Assembly: GCF_937616625.2 (NCBI RefSeq)
Contig: NC_065570.1
Coordinates: 71,823,665-71,887,664 of the forward strand
Origin: Mercurialis annua
Lineage: Eukaryota > Streptophyta > Magnoliopsida > Malpighiales > Euphorbiaceae
Direction of reading: 5' to 3'
Length of the DNA stretch: 64,000 nucleotides
How positions within the stretch are numbered: position 1 is the first letter of the stretch; each line of letters begins with the position of its first letter. The translations under genes were made by a program, and so were the position numbers. The notes beneath the pieces were generated by a model. It did no database searches. It had not been told where the DNA came from and worked only from the letters and a program-made list of their open reading frames with translations. Below are positions 60,155 through 64,000 of this stretch, piece after piece.

Positions 60155-61831
60155 ATGGCGATGTGTCGACAACGATGGACACGAGATCTAACTCGGGTTC
60201 TTGCATGCTCAAGAAGGAGATGCTTCTTCTCTACTGACGCCTTGGTGGAGGTTAAACCTAGCGAGATTGGCCTTATATCTGGAATCCCTGAGCAACACCT
60301 CCGACGAAGGGTAATTTAATTCTTTTCATTTTATATTTTTTTTCTGCATCTTTTATTGTTGAATAATTTTGAATACTACTCATTTTTATTTGCTTAAAAG
60401 TGGACCAAATGCGGTACTCTGGTTTGGTAGGGTTTTAAATATAGTGCAGGTTTAGGAATTTGGAATTAATTTTAGTGCGCTTGGCTGAAATGAATTTTAT
60501 GTTTTTTATAGATTTCAATTGAATGTCTACAATATGTAATGTTTGGTTCAAATGAATTTTCACAATCTAAATTTGCAATTACACTTCAAGTATAATATTT
60601 TAAATTATTCCATTCCATTTCATTTAAAACTAATTTTATTTTTAAAATTTGGGATATCAAACAGAAAATTCATTTAGAAGTGAAATTAATTCTATGATAG
60701 AATTGAACCAGGCAGGCCCTAAGAAATGGAAAATATTTAATGTATGAATTAGTTTGTGGTTCCTTCGATTCATTTATGCTATATGTTTGTGAATTTTATG
60801 AATTTCCAGGTAATTATTTACTCACCTGCTCGAACTGCGACACAGCAGGGCTCAGGGAAAGTTGGGAGATGGAAAATTGATTTTTTATCCACACAGAAGT
60901 ATGCCACTGTCGATTGTATCAGATTCATTTGATATTCCTAACAAGTAATTTTAAGTAGGAAATGAGTATAAAAATGGCGAAGCTGGTTAAGGTTTATATG
61001 TTCCGTAAAGTGTGTTTGGATTGGTGTTTGATTCAGGTGGGAAAATCCATTAATGGGTTGGACATCTACTGGAGATCCTTATGCCAATGTTGGTGAGGCA
61101 GGACTCAGTTTTGACAGTGTAGAAGCTGCAAAGACATTTGCTGAAAAACATGGTTGGGAATACACGGTAGTGCTCTTTCTACTGAAGTTTTGCTATGTTA
61201 AAGCCGCTATATTTAATCCTCTGACCTTAATCACAATTGCTGAGAAAAGATAAGGTCTTGTTTTAGGCTGAATCCTATCTATTTTACTTAAATATGTAGA
61301 GTGTAAAAATGACAGCAAAATGTTGGTTCTTACATGTATTTTTGAACTGCTAACCGTAATAAATTATCTTCGATCTTTATGTTTGCATAGCCTTAAAAGG
61401 ATTACATTTCTTGTGTGCAGGTCAGGAAGCGCCATGCTCCTCTTTTGAAGGTTTGAAGATTTCTTTATTCTAGATTACATAGAAAAGTTTAAGCTGCTTT
61501 ATCTTGAAATTAAAATAGTTACTGTAACAGGCCATCGCGATGTTATGAGTATAACACTCAAGTATGGAAGAAAAAAATACTAATCTAGAAGAATTCCTAA
61601 TCTTGAAGTGAAAAAATACTAATCTAGAAGAACTTCTAATCCTGAAGTTGCCTGATTTGAACTAACGATTAGCATACAAGACTCTTAAAATATTAAGATG
61701 AGCTTACTAGAATCTACTAATTTTTTAAAGATATGAGTGCGATTTTCTTAAACAAACTAAACTTTCTGCAGCCCAAATCTTATGCTGACAACTTCAAATG
61801 GAAGGGCCCTGTAAAGAGCGATGATAATTAG
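60155..61831 (+). CDS. FRO1: Complex I subunit NDUFS4 (FRO1, 18-kDa), 5 exons
   Basis: Exons 60155-60310, 60810-60898, 61037-61166, 61421-61450 and 61772-61831 join in phase to 154 aa, the length of Arabidopsis FRO1 as I recall it. The protein is the accessory NADH:ubiquinone oxidoreductase iron-sulfur protein 4, needed for complex I assembly; loss in Arabidopsis impairs cold response. The N-terminus is Arg/Ser-rich with few acidic residues (RRRCFFSTD), a mitochondrial presequence. The conserved core reads [39 protein letters not shown], and the tail [12 protein letters not shown]. Exon 4 is only 30 nt. It is tail to tail with the DUF7950 gene. Confidence 0.95.
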
Positions 61832-62274
61832 TGCAACAGATTGGACCTCAAAGGCTGTAAGCTTTATCTAATATGTGCATAATAATTTCTTTTCTTTGAT
61901 GCTCGACATTCTGTAAGCTTTATTGTAATGCTATTAGTATAATGTTATTGTATATATGCTTCATATCCTGTAATGAATTTTTTGACTAGAAAAAAGAATG
62001 ATTGGGTGTGTGTGTGAAATTCTATTTGTCCACCTTGATGTCTGACTTTGAAATCCGTTACTCATTTGTCCATCATCAAGATGGAGACAAGATAGATAGA
62101 GAACGATAAAGACAAGTAAAAATGTAACATATTTTAAAACATTTTGACTTGAACTGGAAAAGCTAACAAAAACTATACATATACTTCTATTTCTTCCTAT
62201 GTATTATACATATTGGTAGCTAGATCTTCTAGTGGATTACTTTTGTATACAATTTAATATTTAAGTACTGATGT
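61832..62274. other. Convergent 3' regions
   Basis: 443 bp between the stop codons of NDUFS4 and the DUF7950 gene; holds both 3' untranslated regions, nothing else seen. Confidence 0.55.
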
Positions 62275-63333
62275 TCAAGCATTGGTGTTAGACTCAAAAC
62301 ACTCCTTGGATTGGGTGTGAAGCCTCCAAGCAAAGAGGTAATCTTTGGACTGGCAGGATAATCTAATAACATCACAGAAAGCAGTTAATGCTTTCTTCTT
62401 CCCTTCATGCCCCCATTCTATATTCACCCAGCAACAAAACTTATTTGATGAAGACGGCGGCACCTTCGAATCGGCAAGATGAAGTATCACCTCGCCGCAT
62501 ATCCTCTTGCATGAGCTGCCACCAAACCTGTTATCACCCGTCACCATCGAGTCTAGCCAAGAACACTCCGGCTGGCCAACCATTTCCGTATATGCGGAAT
62601 TCGCCAATCTGACTTTGTAGTTGGAATCGCATACCACTATTGGTAAGGCGTCGGACTCGATATCTTCCTCGACCTCCTCCGGCTTCTTTGAGAGTTGTAT
62701 AGGTTGGGTTGAGTTTAGTGTCTCAGTAATGCATCCAACGCTTATGGTCGAGCCAACGGGTCGAATTGGCCGAGGCGATATAACATTGCTGGTGGGTGTA
62801 TTTTGCAGTTGCTGCAACAGATCCTTTTCTTCAGGGATTTCAGCCACTGTGTTCAAATCTATGAGAATCTCCCTTCGTGGTTCCATACAACTGATTTCAG
62901 GCGACTGACACGGAAGAAGAGAAAGCGTCACCAAATCTGAAGGGGCAGTGTCCAAGTTATTGGTATTAACACCAACAAAGCCTGGAACAGAAAGCTGAGA
63001 AAGGCCATGAGCGAAACCCTGCAGAGAAAGATGCCTAGCCGGAGATATTACATGACCGGTAGAGGAAACGCCGAGGATATGGGTCGTTCTTGGTCTTTTC
63101 ATGATCGGCGGCGACAAGGCGGCTCTCCCTCTTTTCCTGGTTCTAGTTGGCCTAGCTTGCAATTGCGGCCAGAGATTCCTCAGGTAAGGAGATTGCCTTA
63201 TCTTCTGAGACATTGACGGGGTGTCACCCAAGGAGTTGGCAGAGCCCTCAGGCTTAGGCGCTATGGGTCTGTAGCGAGACATAATCTCAGCCGTTTTCTC
63301 CGTGGTAGAGTAAGGACTCAGAGTCTTGATCAT
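62275..63333 (-). CDS. DUF7950-family plant protein, single exon
   Basis: A 352-aa frame of unknown function. The start was placed at MIKTLSPYSTTEKTAEIMSR, the conserved N-terminus of the family; the in-frame ATG 24 codons upstream would add an unconserved hydrophobic leader. The next segment is YRPIAPKPE, then a basic patch (TRKRGRAALSPPIMKRPRT) that could be a nuclear localisation signal, an LxLxL-like LIDLN motif as in EAR repressors, and a conserved C-terminal domain (LPIVVCDSNYKVRLANSAY ... CCWVNIEWG) that faintly recalls a PAS-like fold. A nuclear regulatory role is inference only. Confidence 0.85.
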   Translation of the reverse strand: MIKTLSPYSTTEKTAEIMSRYRPIAPKPEGSANSLGDTPSMSQKIRQSPYLRNLWPQLQARPTRTRKRGRAALSPPIMKRPRTTHILGVSSTGHVISPARHLSLQGFAHGLSQLSVPGFVGVNTNNLDTAPSDLVTLSLLPCQSPEISCMEPRREILIDLNTVAEIPEEKDLLQQLQNTPTSNVISPRPIRPVGSTISVGCITETLNSTQPIQLSKKPEEVEEDIESDALPIVVCDSNYKVRLANSAYTEMVGQPECSWLDSMVTGDNRFGGSSCKRICGEVILHLADSKVPPSSSNKFCCWVNIEWGHEGKKKALTAFCDVIRLSCQSKDYLFAWRLHTQSKECFESNTNA

Positions 63334-64000
63334 GGCTGGCTCAGCTAATTCTCTCAGAATGAGAAAAAAAAAAGAGATCAAGAACTGCGTCAAGACGAAG
63401 AACAAAACGGTGAAGAGAATGCGGCAATTGGGTAGGGATTTTAGGAAGGGCTGATTAGTTGAGCTGGGATTTTAAGTGTTGTATGTAGCCAATGATAGAG
63501 AGGCAGCATGAAGCTAAGAGGCAGGAGAAAAGGACACGTGGAAAGAAAAGGATGGGTACGTGTTTAAACAAGTAGGAGATGGGGACATGTGGGATTTGGG
63601 TATAATAGTGGGTCCATGCATGGCTACACATACCCGATGGATAGACAGTAGTTTTTGACGACTGAGCCAAGTCAGTTTGTGCTTATTCTTTTCTCTCTGT
63701 GTCTGCTGGCTGTGTCGCTCAGCCAATCAAAACGCTCTCTCTTCTTAACGCGTGTGAACTTGGCTGCCATGCGTGCCTACACCTATCACCATTGGCTTGG
63801 CCATTTGTTGTTTTTCTTGCCTTTACTCAAATGCCCTCGTGCTTTTGATCGGTTATTTTTGTCCGCTTACACGTGTAAGCTTCTGATCATCGTTGTTTTG
63901 CATGTAAAGGGAGGAGTTGGATTCCGATTGGTTGGTTTTGTGAGCCAAACTTTCTACATCAGAGAATGCTAATTAGTTACACGTGGCTTTCTCATAAGGA
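63334..64000. promoter_or_regulatory. G-box-rich region upstream of the DUF7950 gene
   Basis: Three CACGTG boxes occur at 63535-63540, 63870-63875 and 63980-63985, the middle one inside a perfect 16-bp palindrome GCTTACACGTGTAAGC (63865-63880). TACGTG lies near 63556 and ACGCGT near 63748. These are binding cores for bZIP and bHLH factors. The region may also serve a gene beyond the window. Confidence 0.5.

Noticed and set aside
63334..63405. Upstream in-frame ATG of the DUF7950 gene (hydrophobic 24-residue leader)
   Set aside because: The family begins at the MIKTL... methionine; the extra leader is Phe/Leu-rich sequence from the 5' leader, not a convincing signal peptide.

Overview
This is a gene-rich stretch of a plant nuclear genome, almost certainly a eudicot. 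The genes are split by short AT-rich introns with GT/AG borders. Their products are typical plant orthologues: a KIN-12 kinesin, NPGR1, WLIM1, an EXO70, QQT1/GPN2, a TPL-binding/PHD/acetyltransferase protein, and ZCF37-like and DUF7950 proteins. The intergenic DNA is very AT-rich and full of small inverted-repeat transposons. The species cannot be fixed from sequence alone. All exon models were built by hand from splice signals, phase continuity and remembered family sequence; none has transcript support.

Layout. 0-6 kb: an intronless IDM1-like PHD/GNAT gene (+), tail to tail with CSA-1 (-), a DDB1-binding WD40 repair factor. 7-15.6 kb: a 22-exon KIN-12E-type kinesin (-) of 1335 aa, with a frameshifted LINE RNase H scrap just past its 3' end. 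15.6-24.4 kb: a gene-free interval with several foldback elements, including two adjacent ones bounded by three copies of an 8-bp target site. 24.5-27.5 kb: NPGR1 (+). 29.2-32.5 kb: a small SVIP-like gene (-) and an AKAP17A/XE7-like gene (+), head to head with 225 bp between start codons. 34.3-35.1 kb: a ZCF37-like single-exon gene (-). 35.1-41.4 kb: gene-free, with inverted-repeat elements and microsatellites. 41.4-44.4 kb: QQT1/GPN2 (-), with one apparent U12-type AT-AC intron and one GC-AG intron. 44.5 kb: tRNA-Pro(UGG). 45.6-46.3 kb: a non-autonomous hAT-like element. 48.4-52.5 kb: WLIM1 (+) tail to tail with an F-box gene (-). 53.8-56.1 kb: a LINE reverse-transcriptase relic split by a hAT-like element with an 8-bp target duplication, itself split by a MITE. 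56.3-58.7 kb: a two-exon EXO70 (-). 60.2-61.8 kb: NDUFS4/FRO1 of complex I (+). 62.3-63.3 kb: a DUF7950 gene (-) with a G-box-rich upstream region.

The genes are ordinary single-copy housekeeping or regulatory genes and form no operon or pathway cluster. A loose theme is cell division and membrane traffic (phragmoplast-type kinesin, EXO70, actin-bundling LIM protein, GPN GTPase), but this is probably chance. The most notable signals are the minor-spliceosome intron in QQT1, two GC-AG introns, the plant SVIP-like protein with its compact shared promoter, and the three-level transposon nest.
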